The notes under the pieces: generated by a model | Told to the model about the DNA's origin: nothing | What the model saw: only the letters and a program-made list of their open reading frames with translations | Database searches by the model: none | Assembly: GCA_964561535.1 (NCBI GenBank) | Contig: CAZLPZ010000023.1 | Location: forward strand, 1-27,298 | Reading direction: 5' to 3' | From: CAZLPZ01 sp964561535 | GTDB lineage: Bacteria; Pseudomonadota; Alphaproteobacteria; Micavibrionales; Micavibrionaceae | DNA length: 27,298 bases | Shown here: positions 15,347 to 22,357 of the stretch, in pieces | Layout of the letters: every line of letters begins with the position of its first letter | Position numbering within the stretch: the stretch's first letter is position 1 | Position numbers and translations under genes: made by a program

Positions 15347-16336
15347 TTACCGATATTTATCCGCTCGCGATAAATAGTTTTTTACATAGTCTTCAATTCC
15401 AATTTCAAGTTCGGTAAAAGGTTTGTCATACCCCACCGCGCGTAGTTTCCCCATCTCGGCCTGGGTATAGTTTTGGTATCGCGCAACCAAATCCGGAGCC
15501 ATATCGATAAACTGAATTTTTGGCTTTTTGCCGCCCGCGGTAAACATCGCATGTGCCAAATCATTAAACGATCGAGCTTTGCCCGTCCCTAAATTAAACA
15601 ATCCAGATACGGCTGGATTTTGGTACATCCACACACATACATCGACACAATCGCGCACATAAATAAAATCGCGCATCTGTTCGCCATCTTTAAATTGAGC
15701 ATTCGTCGATCGATAAAGTTTAACTGCCGCCCCCGCTTCGACTTGCGGATATAATTTTGATGGTACACTGCGTTGATCACCCTTGTGATATTCATTCGGA
15801 CCATACACATTAAAAAATTTTAGTCCCACCCATTGCGGCGGCAAGGGTTCTGCTTTGGTTGCAACCATACGCGCAACTGATCGATCAAATAAATGTTTCG
15901 ACCAACCATAGGGGTTTAAAGGATGTAATTTTGCCAACTCCTCGGGGGTTTCTGTATCGGAGAACCCTTGCGCCCCATCTCCATATGTTGACCCTGCAGA
16001 TGCATAAACCAACCGCACACCGTTTTGAGCTGCCCACTGCCACATCAACCGAGACAAATTAAAATTCGTGGCAATCACGGCGTCCGCATTTGTTTCCGTG
16101 GTTGATGAAATTCCACCAAAATGAAAAATCATTTTAATCTTGGATTTATTTGCATTCAAATAAGTCGCCAATTGTTCGGGGGCGACCACATCACGCAACT
16201 CACGCTTGCTAATATTTTTCCATTTTTCGCCTGACCCAAAGGTATCACAAGCAACTAAGTCGGGAATACCGGCCTCTTCCAATCCGGCAAGTACGTTTGA
16301 CCCTATAAATCCCGAACCGCCTGTAACAATGATCAT
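15347..16336 (-). CDS. hldD: ADP-L-glycero-D-manno-heptose 6-epimerase
   Basis: This cytosolic NADP-dependent short-chain dehydrogenase makes ADP-L-glycero-D-manno-heptose for the inner core of lipopolysaccharide. The 329 residues are near family length. The cofactor motif is TGGSGFIGS (5-13), the catalytic Tyr/Lys pair is Y143 and K147 in NPYGWSKHLFDR, with S116 in YASAGSTYGDG, and the substrate loop KFFNVYGPNEYHK (173-185) is characteristic of HldD rather than of other epimerases. The ATG at 16336 has AGGA seven bases upstream. No other heptose genes are adjacent. It ends 146 bases before the shared terminator. Confidence 0.93.
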   Translation of the reverse strand: MIIVTGGSGFIGSNVLAGLEEAGIPDLVACDTFGSGEKWKNISKRELRDVVAPEQLATYLNANKSKIKMIFHFGGISSTTETNADAVIATNFNLSRLMWQWAAQNGVRLVYASAGSTYGDGAQGFSDTETPEELAKLHPLNPYGWSKHLFDRSVARMVATKAEPLPPQWVGLKFFNVYGPNEYHKGDQRSVPSKLYPQVEAGAAVKLYRSTNAQFKDGEQMRDFIYVRDCVDVCVWMYQNPAVSGLFNLGTGKARSFNDLAHAMFTAGGKKPKIQFIDMAPDLVARYQNYTQAEMGKLRAVGYDKPFTELEIGIEDYVKNYLSRADKYR

Positions 16337-16366
16337 GATGTTATCCTTCTTCCAATATCAGAAATT

Positions 16367-16435
16367 TGCCATCCCGGGCGTTTGCCGGGATCCCATACAA
16401 ATATCTTTTTAGATCCCAGCCTTTGCCGAAATGAC
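16367..16435. repeat. REPIN-like composite inverted repeat, copy 4 (degenerate)
   Basis: The left arm TGCCATCCCGGGCG...CCGGGATCCCAT begins at 16367 and the right arm AGATCCCAGCC...GAAATGACA ends at 16435, with mismatches in the right hairpin. It matches copy 3 in the left arm and copies 1-2 at the right end (ATGACA). It lies in the spacer between divergent hldD and ubiK. Confidence 0.6.
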
Positions 16436-16609
16436 ATGAGTATTCTAACCAATTTATCTCCGTCCCGCCAGCCCCGACCGATTCATCCACAGAGATGTTG
16501 CAAAAATCTGTTCACGAATCGGTGATACGTCCGAGTCGTGGGGTTGCAGCCCCCGTAAAAGGGGTGGTACTTGATAAGGGAAGATACAAGAATCACACAG
16601 GACAAGACC

Positions 16610-16954
16610 ATGACCAAAGAAAAAATATTTTCAGACCTTGCCGATCTGGCTGGAGGGGCGGCAAGCATGTTCTCAACTTTCCGCGATCAAATACGAAATG
16701 ACGTCAAAGACCGGGTGGATGAATGGGCTGAACAATTCGACCTCGTCACGCGCGCAGATGTCACCCGACTTGAGGGAATGATAGAAAAATTGCGTGCCCA
16801 AATCGACGCCTTACAAAAAAATACCTCAGGTACAAAACAATCCATTCCCAAAAAGACCTCAAAATCGACAGCCCAAAAACAGCCAAAAAAAACCACCTCT
16901 AAAACAACGTCACCATCAAAATCCTCTATTAAAAAAACCCGCGCCCAGAAGTAA
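16610..16954 (+). CDS. ubiK: Ubiquinone biosynthesis accessory factor UbiK (BMFP/YqiC family)
   Basis: A small protein, 114 aa, that in E. coli helps the aerobic Ubi complex and can bind lipid. The conserved part is MTKEKIFSDLADLAGGAASM to about residue 45, followed by a predicted coiled coil (VTRADVTRLEGMIEKLRAQIDALQK, about 47-70) as in the BMFP family. The last 40 residues are an unusually Lys/Ser/Thr-rich, histone-H1-like tail. The ATG at 16610 has AGGA seven bases upstream; the frame is open 13 codons further but without support. It is the first gene of a run with the YbjN-like gene (7 bases downstream) and proC. Confidence 0.82.
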   Translation: MTKEKIFSDLADLAGGAASMFSTFRDQIRNDVKDRVDEWAEQFDLVTRADVTRLEGMIEKLRAQIDALQKNTSGTKQSIPKKTSKSTAQKQPKKTTSKTTSPSKSSIKKTRAQK

Positions 16955-16961
16955 CCTATCC

Positions 16962-17468
16962 ATGAGCCTCTCGTCCCAAAATCGCCAAACGACCCAAAAT
17001 ATCTCAAATCCTCTCGATGCCGTTGAACAAGTTCTATCAACTTATGATATGGACTATGTCCGAATGCATGACGATGAATTGGCCCTGTCCGTTGCCGGTC
17101 AATGCGCGTCTTATAACCTGAACCTCAATTGGCAAGATGAATTTGATGCGCTTCAAATTATTTGCCAATACCCCGACCATATGGTCCCCCAAGACACAAA
17201 TGCACGCGCACGCATTTTAATGAGCGCAAATGCACAACTCTGGCTTGGACATTTTGAACACAGCCTCGATGGCCCCATACAATTTCGGTACACAACATTA
17301 ATGCCTGATAATTTTACCGCAGGTGTTGATCAAATGAATGATTTGTTTAAATTGGCCGTCGCAGAATGCGACCGATTTTATCCTGCCCTGCGCCTGATGT
17401 GCGACGCGCCTGACACGCCAACAGAAATCTTGGCATTTGCGATGCAAGATATTATGGGAGAATGTTAA
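16962..17468 (+). CDS. YbjN-domain protein
   Basis: A 168-aa protein with the type III secretion chaperone-like YbjN fold: NPLDAVEQVLSTYDMDYVRM is followed by a strand-rich centre (AGQCASYNLNLNWQDEFDALQ) and a helical C-terminal part (YPALRLMCDAP). The family is common in alphaproteobacteria beside proC, but its molecular role is not established; E. coli YbjN affects stress and motility regulation. The ATG at 16962 follows the ubiK stop by 7 bases; the open frame continues upstream out of frame within ubiK and is not coding there. Its stop codon abuts the proC start directly. Confidence 0.78.
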   Translation: MSLSSQNRQTTQNISNPLDAVEQVLSTYDMDYVRMHDDELALSVAGQCASYNLNLNWQDEFDALQIICQYPDHMVPQDTNARARILMSANAQLWLGHFEHSLDGPIQFRYTTLMPDNFTAGVDQMNDLFKLAVAECDRFYPALRLMCDAPDTPTEILAFAMQDIMGEC

Positions 17469-18299
17469 TTGCCCCCCGGTCCCCCGCACCTTTTGTTGAT
17501 CGGATGCGGAAAAATGGGTGCAAGCCTGGCACAGGGATGGGTACGTTCAAATATCAAAAAAATTGACGTCATTGATCCAAACCCGTTACCGACGCATCTG
17601 ATACCCACGATTACCCGATACACACCTGATATTCATTCTTTGTCACCGGCCTCCACCCCGTACACAGCCATTATTTTGGCCGTTAAACCAAATCTTATCA
17701 CCGAAGTGTGCACGGCCTTATCACACCGCTCTGACCTGTGTGGGCCAGATACATTGGTACTGTCGGTCGCCGCCGGACGCGAAACAAAATCAATCGCCGC
17801 CTTACTCCCAACGAATACACCTATTATCCGTGCCATGCCCAATTTACCAGCATCTGTTGGACATGGAATTACCGCCCTATATACATCATCACATACCCCC
17901 AACACCGTACGCGAACTCGCGCAACGCTTATGCGCCGCCGTTGGTGAGGTTGTCTGGATTAATGATGAAAATTTGATGGACGCGGTCACGGCCCTGTCGG
18001 GATCCGGACCAGCTTATCTCTTTTTATTAATTGATATCATGGCAAATGCGGGGGTTACATTGGGTCTTCCCCCCGAAACAGCCATGAATCTGTCTCGACA
18101 AACCGTTATCGGGGCCGCTCATATGGCGGAACAATCACCGGAATTCTCTGCGATGACATTGCGCGAAAGTGTCACAAGCCCCGGCGGCACAACAGCAGCC
18201 GCATTAAAAATTCTGATGGATGATCCAAAAGGAATAGCTGATTTATTCACCCGCGCCCTAACCGCAGCACGGGATCGATCGCTGGAACTACGCAAATAA
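17469..18299 (+). CDS. proC: Pyrroline-5-carboxylate reductase
   Basis: The last step of proline synthesis, NAD(P)H-dependent, cytosolic. The 276 residues contain the Rossmann motif IGCGKMGASLA (11-21), AVKPN (71-75), RAMPNLPA (121-128), ALSGSGPAYLFLLID (175-189) and SPGGTT (237-242), all diagnostic. The start is a TTG placed directly after the TAA of the YbjN-like gene, with GGGAGA eight bases upstream. The first in-frame ATG is inside the nucleotide-binding motif, so a non-ATG start is required. Tight packing implies co-transcription with ubiK and the YbjN-like gene. Confidence 0.94.
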   Translation: MPPGPPHLLLIGCGKMGASLAQGWVRSNIKKIDVIDPNPLPTHLIPTITRYTPDIHSLSPASTPYTAIILAVKPNLITEVCTALSHRSDLCGPDTLVLSVAAGRETKSIAALLPTNTPIIRAMPNLPASVGHGITALYTSSHTPNTVRELAQRLCAAVGEVVWINDENLMDAVTALSGSGPAYLFLLIDIMANAGVTLGLPPETAMNLSRQTVIGAAHMAEQSPEFSAMTLRESVTSPGGTTAAALKILMDDPKGIADLFTRALTAARDRSLELRK

Positions 18300-18302
18300 T
18301 AC

Positions 18303-18336
18303 GGGGAGAGCGTCAAAATATATCCCCTCATTTTTT
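18303..18336 (+). terminator. Weak candidate terminator after proC
   Basis: GGGGA (18303-18307) can pair with TCCCC (18323-18327), followed three bases on by six T residues. The stem is short and the loop long, so the call is tentative. It lies between the converging proC and mucR genes. Confidence 0.3.
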
Positions 18337-18351
18337 AAGAGAGGATAATTT

Positions 18352-18783
18352 TTACAACGTACGTTTACGGCCACGACCACGCCCGCCGGTCCCTAAACCA
18401 ATATCCTTGGCCAGCCGACTACGTTGTTTAGCATAGGCAGGCGCCACCATCGGATAATCAGAAGGAAGTCCCCACCGTTCACGATATTCCTCTGGTGTCA
18501 TGTGATAAGCCGACTTTAAATGACGTTTTAACATTTTTAATTTTTTGCCATCTTCCAGACACACAATATAATCATCCTGTACCGATTTCTTAATCGGTAC
18601 AGCCGGTTGCGGACGTTCAAATGAAACAGAAGTACTGGGGGCATTAATAGACTGCAGCGTTTTATAAATTTGTGTGATCAAAACAGGAAGTTCATCGCGC
18701 GCTGTTGTGTTATTTGATACATACGCAGCCACAATATCGGTCGTATGCGCCAATAATTGTTCGGTCTGTAAAACTTCAGTCAT
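18352..18783 (-). CDS. mucR: MucR/Ros-family zinc-finger transcriptional regulator
   Basis: A 143-aa DNA-binding regulator of the alphaproteobacterial Ros/MucR family, which controls exopolysaccharide, motility and cell-cycle genes and usually its own promoter. The domain is YIVCLEDGKKLKMLKRHLKS followed by MTPEEYRERWGLPSDYPMVAPAYAKQRSRLAKDIGLG. Zinc-ligand positions read C75, D78, H88 and H94: the second Cys of the classical finger is Asp. The C terminus GRGRGRKRTL is basic. The ATG at 18783 has GAGG six bases upstream. A good promoter lies just ahead (18818-18846) in strongly AT-rich DNA, suitable for autoregulation by this family. Confidence 0.92.
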   Translation of the reverse strand: MTEVLQTEQLLAHTTDIVAAYVSNNTTARDELPVLITQIYKTLQSINAPSTSVSFERPQPAVPIKKSVQDDYIVCLEDGKKLKMLKRHLKSAYHMTPEEYRERWGLPSDYPMVAPAYAKQRSRLAKDIGLGTGGRGRGRKRTL

Positions 18784-18817
18784 ATTATTCCTCAGAAATA
18801 TAAATAGTATTATAGAT

Positions 18818-18846
18818 AATATAAGAAATAAAACACCCAAAATCAA
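18818..18846 (-). promoter_or_regulatory. mucR promoter
   Basis: On the minus strand TTGATT (18841-18846) is separated by exactly 17 bases from TATATT (18818-18823), 35 bases before the mucR ATG. The surrounding 18784-18910 is very AT-rich with many TpA steps and holds the palindrome TTGATCAA (18884-18891), a possible operator. Confidence 0.6.
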
Positions 18847-18910
18847 GACCATTCAAGTATAAATATATTTATGTTACTTGATATTGATCAAATCTTATAA
18901 TTTAATTACA

Positions 18911-19576
18911 TTAAAAATTCTTTTTAGGTATCGATATTTCAGCATCTCTTAGATATAAAGGATCGGCTTTACCATGACTCAAGAAACCCGCCATTGCATA
19001 CAATCGTAGCCCTAAACGCGCTAAAACAATCGGATACGGGACCGCCGTGCCGACATCTAATCCGGCAAGGCCCGGTTCAAAAATAATCTCTGTCCCCACA
19101 ACAAGAACGGCACCCCCGGTGACATCGGACATGATCTTGATCCCATCTGGATCAATCGGCGGCATCACCCCGGCGGCATAATCGCCGATAAAATAATCGC
19201 CACGTTGGCTGTTAATCGCAACACGCATTTCTCTATCATCACGACGTTTTCCGTTAATCGATGCCATATCCGCCAACGCATCCATCGCACATACACCCTG
19301 GACCGGAATATTTAACCCAAGAGCAATACCACGTGCCGTTGCAATACCAATCCGTACACCCGTGAAGCTGCCCGGCCCCACATTCACCACGATTAAATCA
19401 AGATCTTGTAGGGTTATCCCACTTTCGGCCACAACGTCTAAAATCATCGGCATAAGCTGTTCAGATTGGCCACGTTGCATCGCTATAGTACGAGAGGCCA
19501 CGTTATCGTCGGCAATAACCCCCACCGCACATGCACCAAAAACTGTATCAATTGAAAGAATATTTTTAATCATCAT
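18911..19576 (-). CDS. tsaB: tRNA threonylcarbamoyladenosine biosynthesis protein TsaB
   Basis: TsaB is the non-catalytic partner of TsaD in making t6A37 on tRNAs that read ANN codons. The 221 residues show the ASKHA-type start KNILSIDTVFGACAVGVI, MQRGQSEQLMPMI (33-45), the conserved VNVGPGSFTGVRIG (64-77) and ATARGIALGL. Its ATG overlaps the nfu stop as ATGA, implying coupled translation from the upstream gene. Confidence 0.92.
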   Translation of the reverse strand: MMIKNILSIDTVFGACAVGVIADDNVASRTIAMQRGQSEQLMPMILDVVAESGITLQDLDLIVVNVGPGSFTGVRIGIATARGIALGLNIPVQGVCAMDALADMASINGKRRDDREMRVAINSQRGDYFIGDYAAGVMPPIDPDGIKIMSDVTGGAVLVVGTEIIFEPGLAGLDVGTAVPYPIVLARLGLRLYAMAGFLSHGKADPLYLRDAEISIPKKNF

Positions 19577-20193
19577 GCCGCGATCGCCTCGACGGTCACA
19601 ATCTCTGGAATATGGGCTTTCAAAATCGTTTCAACACCTTTTTTTAAAGTTATTTTTAACGATGGGCACCCGGCACAGGCCCCTCGTAAATGTAAATACA
19701 CAACACCGTCAATGACATGTGATAAAGAAATATCCCCCCCATGCGATGCAACACCTGGTCGAATATAAGTATCAATGATCGCCCGAATATGTGATTCAAG
19801 CCCGAGATTACGATGTCCATCCAGACTTATATTTTTTCCCTCATTGGACATTGTCTTGGATACATATACCGCAACTATCCCCGATGCCAAATGATCCATC
19901 ACAGCAATCAAAACATCCGACTTTAAAGTTGCCCAATGGGAATCATCTGTTTTTGTGACCACCACATAATCCGGCGCCACCATCACGCGTGAGACCCCTG
20001 CAATCGCAAATAATCGTGCGGGTAAGGGTGCGCGAGGGGATCCAAAAAGCCCAACCTTTTCAAAAGCCTTCGGTTCCTCAATCGAAAAGTCAAAAACAGC
20101 GTTCGGAGTATCCGAACCATCAATCACAAATGATACATCCGGAATAAATTTTATACTTGCGGGGTTTGGCGTCAGTTCGGTTTGAATAAACAT
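19573..20193 (-). CDS. Nfu-type iron-sulfur cluster carrier
   Basis: A 206-aa protein that receives and passes on Fe-S clusters. The N-terminal Nfu domain (MFIQTELTPNPASIKFIPD to about 90, with GLFGSPRAPLPARLF and GVSRVMVAPDYVVVTK) is followed by a NifU-like domain ending HLRGACAGCPS, whose CxxC (C173, C176) binds the cluster. The usual DGGDI before it reads SHGGDI. This is the layout of mitochondrial NFU1 and its alphaproteobacterial relatives. The ATG at 20193 has only a weak ribosome site. It lies downstream of the NDUFAF6-like gene. Confidence 0.92.
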   Translation of the reverse strand: MFIQTELTPNPASIKFIPDVSFVIDGSDTPNAVFDFSIEEPKAFEKVGLFGSPRAPLPARLFAIAGVSRVMVAPDYVVVTKTDDSHWATLKSDVLIAVMDHLASGIVAVYVSKTMSNEGKNISLDGHRNLGLESHIRAIIDTYIRPGVASHGGDISLSHVIDGVVYLHLRGACAGCPSLKITLKKGVETILKAHIPEIVTVEAIAA

Positions 20194-20203
20194 TTTTCAA
20201 TTT

Positions 20204-20232
20204 ACCATCCTGGCTTGCGCCGGGGTCCAGTT
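20204..20232. repeat. Single arm of the REPIN-like repeat
   Basis: ACCATCCTGGCTTGCGCCGGGGTCCAGTT matches the left arm of copy 3 at both its CCATCC and GGGGTCCAG ends. No partner arm is visible, so it is a solo or decayed copy between nfu and the upstream gene. Confidence 0.45.
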
Positions 20233-20275
20233 AAATAAAGATTTTTAATTTGAGAATTGCCGAAATATAACGAAT

Positions 20276-21157
20276 TCAAGAGAAAAATGCCATCCCCCTC
20301 CCCTGCACCCAAACACGTAAAGCCAGAAACGGAGGGGGAATAATCAAGGACGGATGATCCAAATTAAATCCCACTTTTTCAACTTGTCGGGCGTAAATAT
20401 CGGCAATATGACCCATCGCACGGAACATGGGCGCCAAAGTGCGATAGGGCTTTACCTTATCCAAATAGCCCCGCGCTAATTTTATGATTGTTGATAAATC
20501 ATCCCCTTCTGGAATCATATTCCAACCCCGCGAATCCGTGTGGAACGATGATGCCCGAACACATCCAATCAACGCATAGGCAACAGAAATATCGCGCAAA
20601 TCATCCATCCCCCCTTGCCGGGGAAAAATTATTTTGGCACACAGCCGCAACAACGGAGTCGTGGTTTGATCCGCGTAATCCAATAATTCCGTACGCGATT
20701 TTGGACCTTCTGCGTTTAAATCAAATTCACGTGCATCCATCAACATATTAAAAAAATCACATGGTAAATCATATTCCACAATCACAGCAGCCAACGCACG
20801 ATACACCGGACTACCAGGCAAAATAATAATGTCATCCAGGCGAGAATCAGAATTCAGACTTGATAATATTTTTTCATTCCCCTCGGCTCGTACAAAAGAG
20901 ATACTTCGTTCACTTATCCTTTTATATATCGCCGTTATCTGGTCCCGTATCCATTGCAACCGAATTAAACCAAGCGTGGGATCGGTCACGCTGTCACGCA
21001 CACGGGCAATATCTTGATTAAATGCCAAAATGGCCCAAATACCAGGACGTGCCGCAAAGGGTGCAAACAAACTGGCCAAATATCGATCCGGATCGTCCCG
21101 CGCAACCAGGTCACGGCAATCGGAAAACGAATCATCAAGGTCTTTCTTTTTCATCAT
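20276..21157 (-). CDS. Squalene/phytoene synthase-fold protein, complex I assembly factor NDUFAF6-like
   Basis: A 293-aa isoprenoid-synthase-fold protein. The start region RDDPDRYLASLFAPFAARPGIWAILAFNQDIARVRD and TDPTLGLIRLQWIRD are hallmarks of the alphaproteobacterial relatives of NDUFAF6. The two DxxxD metal and diphosphate motifs of genuine squalene or phytoene synthases are not evident: the first is replaced by AFNQDIARVRD, and the second region reads DISVAYALIGCVRASSFHTD. Catalysis of prenyl condensation is therefore unlikely, and a role in respiratory complex I assembly is inferred. The ATG at 21157 (next one at 21154) gives a normal start; a GTG at 21214 would add 19 residues. It may be co-transcribed with nfu. 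Confidence 0.78.
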   Translation of the reverse strand: MMKKKDLDDSFSDCRDLVARDDPDRYLASLFAPFAARPGIWAILAFNQDIARVRDSVTDPTLGLIRLQWIRDQITAIYKRISERSISFVRAEGNEKILSSLNSDSRLDDIIILPGSPVYRALAAVIVEYDLPCDFFNMLMDAREFDLNAEGPKSRTELLDYADQTTTPLLRLCAKIIFPRQGGMDDLRDISVAYALIGCVRASSFHTDSRGWNMIPEGDDLSTIIKLARGYLDKVKPYRTLAPMFRAMGHIADIYARQVEKVGFNLDHPSLIIPPPFLALRVWVQGRGMAFFS

Positions 21158-21241
21158 GGCCGCACTATAATCAAGTTTAAAGAATAAGTAGATATTAAAA
21201 ACTGAATTTGCCACAAGCCCCCCGGAACAAGGATTTAAACG

Positions 21242-21868
21242 ATGCCATTTACTCTTCCTGCTTTACCTTATGCCCCCGATGCATTTGGAGCTGTGTTATC
21301 GGCTGAAAGTTTTGATTATCATCACGGTAAACACCACAATGCCTATATCGTCAAAGCAAATGAACTTGCTCCGGGGCTGGGATATGCGGACATGAGCGTC
21401 GAACAGGCCTGCGCGGCATCCAGCAAAAACCCCGCCGCCACCGGTTTTTTCAATCAAATTGGACAACATTATAATCATTCCCTTTATTGGAATTCGATCA
21501 AACCCCAGGGGGGCGGAAAATCAATCCCCAGCAAACTTGAGGCCCAAATAGACAAAGACCTTGGAGGATTCGATGCCTTCCGCGCCAATTTTGTTCAAAT
21601 GGGAATGACCCAATTCGGGTCCGGTTGGGCATGGTTGGTGATGGATAATACAACCGGAAATCTCGAGCTCACAAAAAGTGCGAATGCGGATACACCCTTG
21701 GTGAACGGCAAGACCCCATTATTGGTCGCCGATGTATGGGAACATGCCTATTACATTGATTACCGTAATGCCCGCCAGAAATTTTTGGAAGCGTTCGTCG
21801 ATCAAATGATCAATTGGGAAAACGTTGAGCGCCTGTACCATAACGGTCCGGTTAAATTCGCGGCATGA
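21242..21868 (+). CDS. sodB: Superoxide dismutase, iron type
   Basis: Converts superoxide to peroxide and oxygen; probably cytosolic since no signal peptide is present. At 208 aa it carries metal ligands H27 (YHHGKHHNAY), H79 (NHSLYW), D164 and H168 (DVWEHAYYIDY). Q75, four residues before H79, occupies the place of the second-sphere Gln of iron enzymes, supporting Fe over Mn. The ATG at 21242 has AAGGAT seven bases upstream. tspO starts seven bases after its stop. Confidence 0.96.
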   Translation: MPFTLPALPYAPDAFGAVLSAESFDYHHGKHHNAYIVKANELAPGLGYADMSVEQACAASSKNPAATGFFNQIGQHYNHSLYWNSIKPQGGGKSIPSKLEAQIDKDLGGFDAFRANFVQMGMTQFGSGWAWLVMDNTTGNLELTKSANADTPLVNGKTPLLVADVWEHAYYIDYRNARQKFLEAFVDQMINWENVERLYHNGPVKFAA

Positions 21869-21875
21869 TTTAAGA

Positions 21876-22349
21876 ATGTCCCCTACCCGTTTTTTGCAAC
21901 TTATAATTTTTATTGGATTTTTCCTGACGATCGGCGGGATAATCGGCTTTGCCACCAGCCCGGATAAAACTGATTTTTACGAAACAATTATCAAATCAAC
22001 GTTAACTCCGCCCGGATGGGTCTTTGGAGTGGTTTGGCCGACATTATATTGCATGATTGCAATCTCGGCTTGGCTGTTGTGGGAAAAGCGCGGGCAGCCC
22101 GGATATATGGTTGCCCTCAGATTGTTTATCCTTCAAATGGTTTTAAATTGGGGGTGGAGTTTTGTTTTCTTTACCCTAAACCTCAAATTCTTGTCATTTT
22201 TATGGATTTTAACGCTCGTCGTTGTGGTTGCATTCTTAATTGCCGTAACGCGACGATTATCCCCCATGAGCGCCGTGCTACTGGTCCCCTATTTCCTGTG
22301 GATCAGTTTTGCAAGTTATCTCTCAGGCACGATTTGGTGGTTAAATTAG
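21876..22349 (+). CDS. tspO: TspO/MBR family tryptophan-rich sensory protein
   Basis: A small membrane protein, 157 aa, with five predicted helices, that binds porphyrins and is linked to oxidative stress and tetrapyrrole control in alphaproteobacteria. Landmarks are the first helix FLQLIIFIGFFLTIGGIIGF, the family motif TPPGWVFGVVWPTLY (44-58), and the Trp-rich LNWGWSFVFF (90-99), with WWLN at the end. The ATG at 21876 is chosen because it opens directly into helix 1; the open frame continues back into sodB. Coupling to sodB (7-base gap) fits a shared oxidative-stress role. Confidence 0.9.
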   Translation: MSPTRFLQLIIFIGFFLTIGGIIGFATSPDKTDFYETIIKSTLTPPGWVFGVVWPTLYCMIAISAWLLWEKRGQPGYMVALRLFILQMVLNWGWSFVFFTLNLKFLSFLWILTLVVVVAFLIAVTRRLSPMSAVLLVPYFLWISFASYLSGTIWWLN

Positions 22350-22357
22350 GCTGTTGC

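Noticed and set aside
16794..16961. N-terminal extension of the YbjN-like protein
   Set aside because: These bases are the lysine-rich end of ubiK read in another frame; the ATG at 16962 gives the conserved start.
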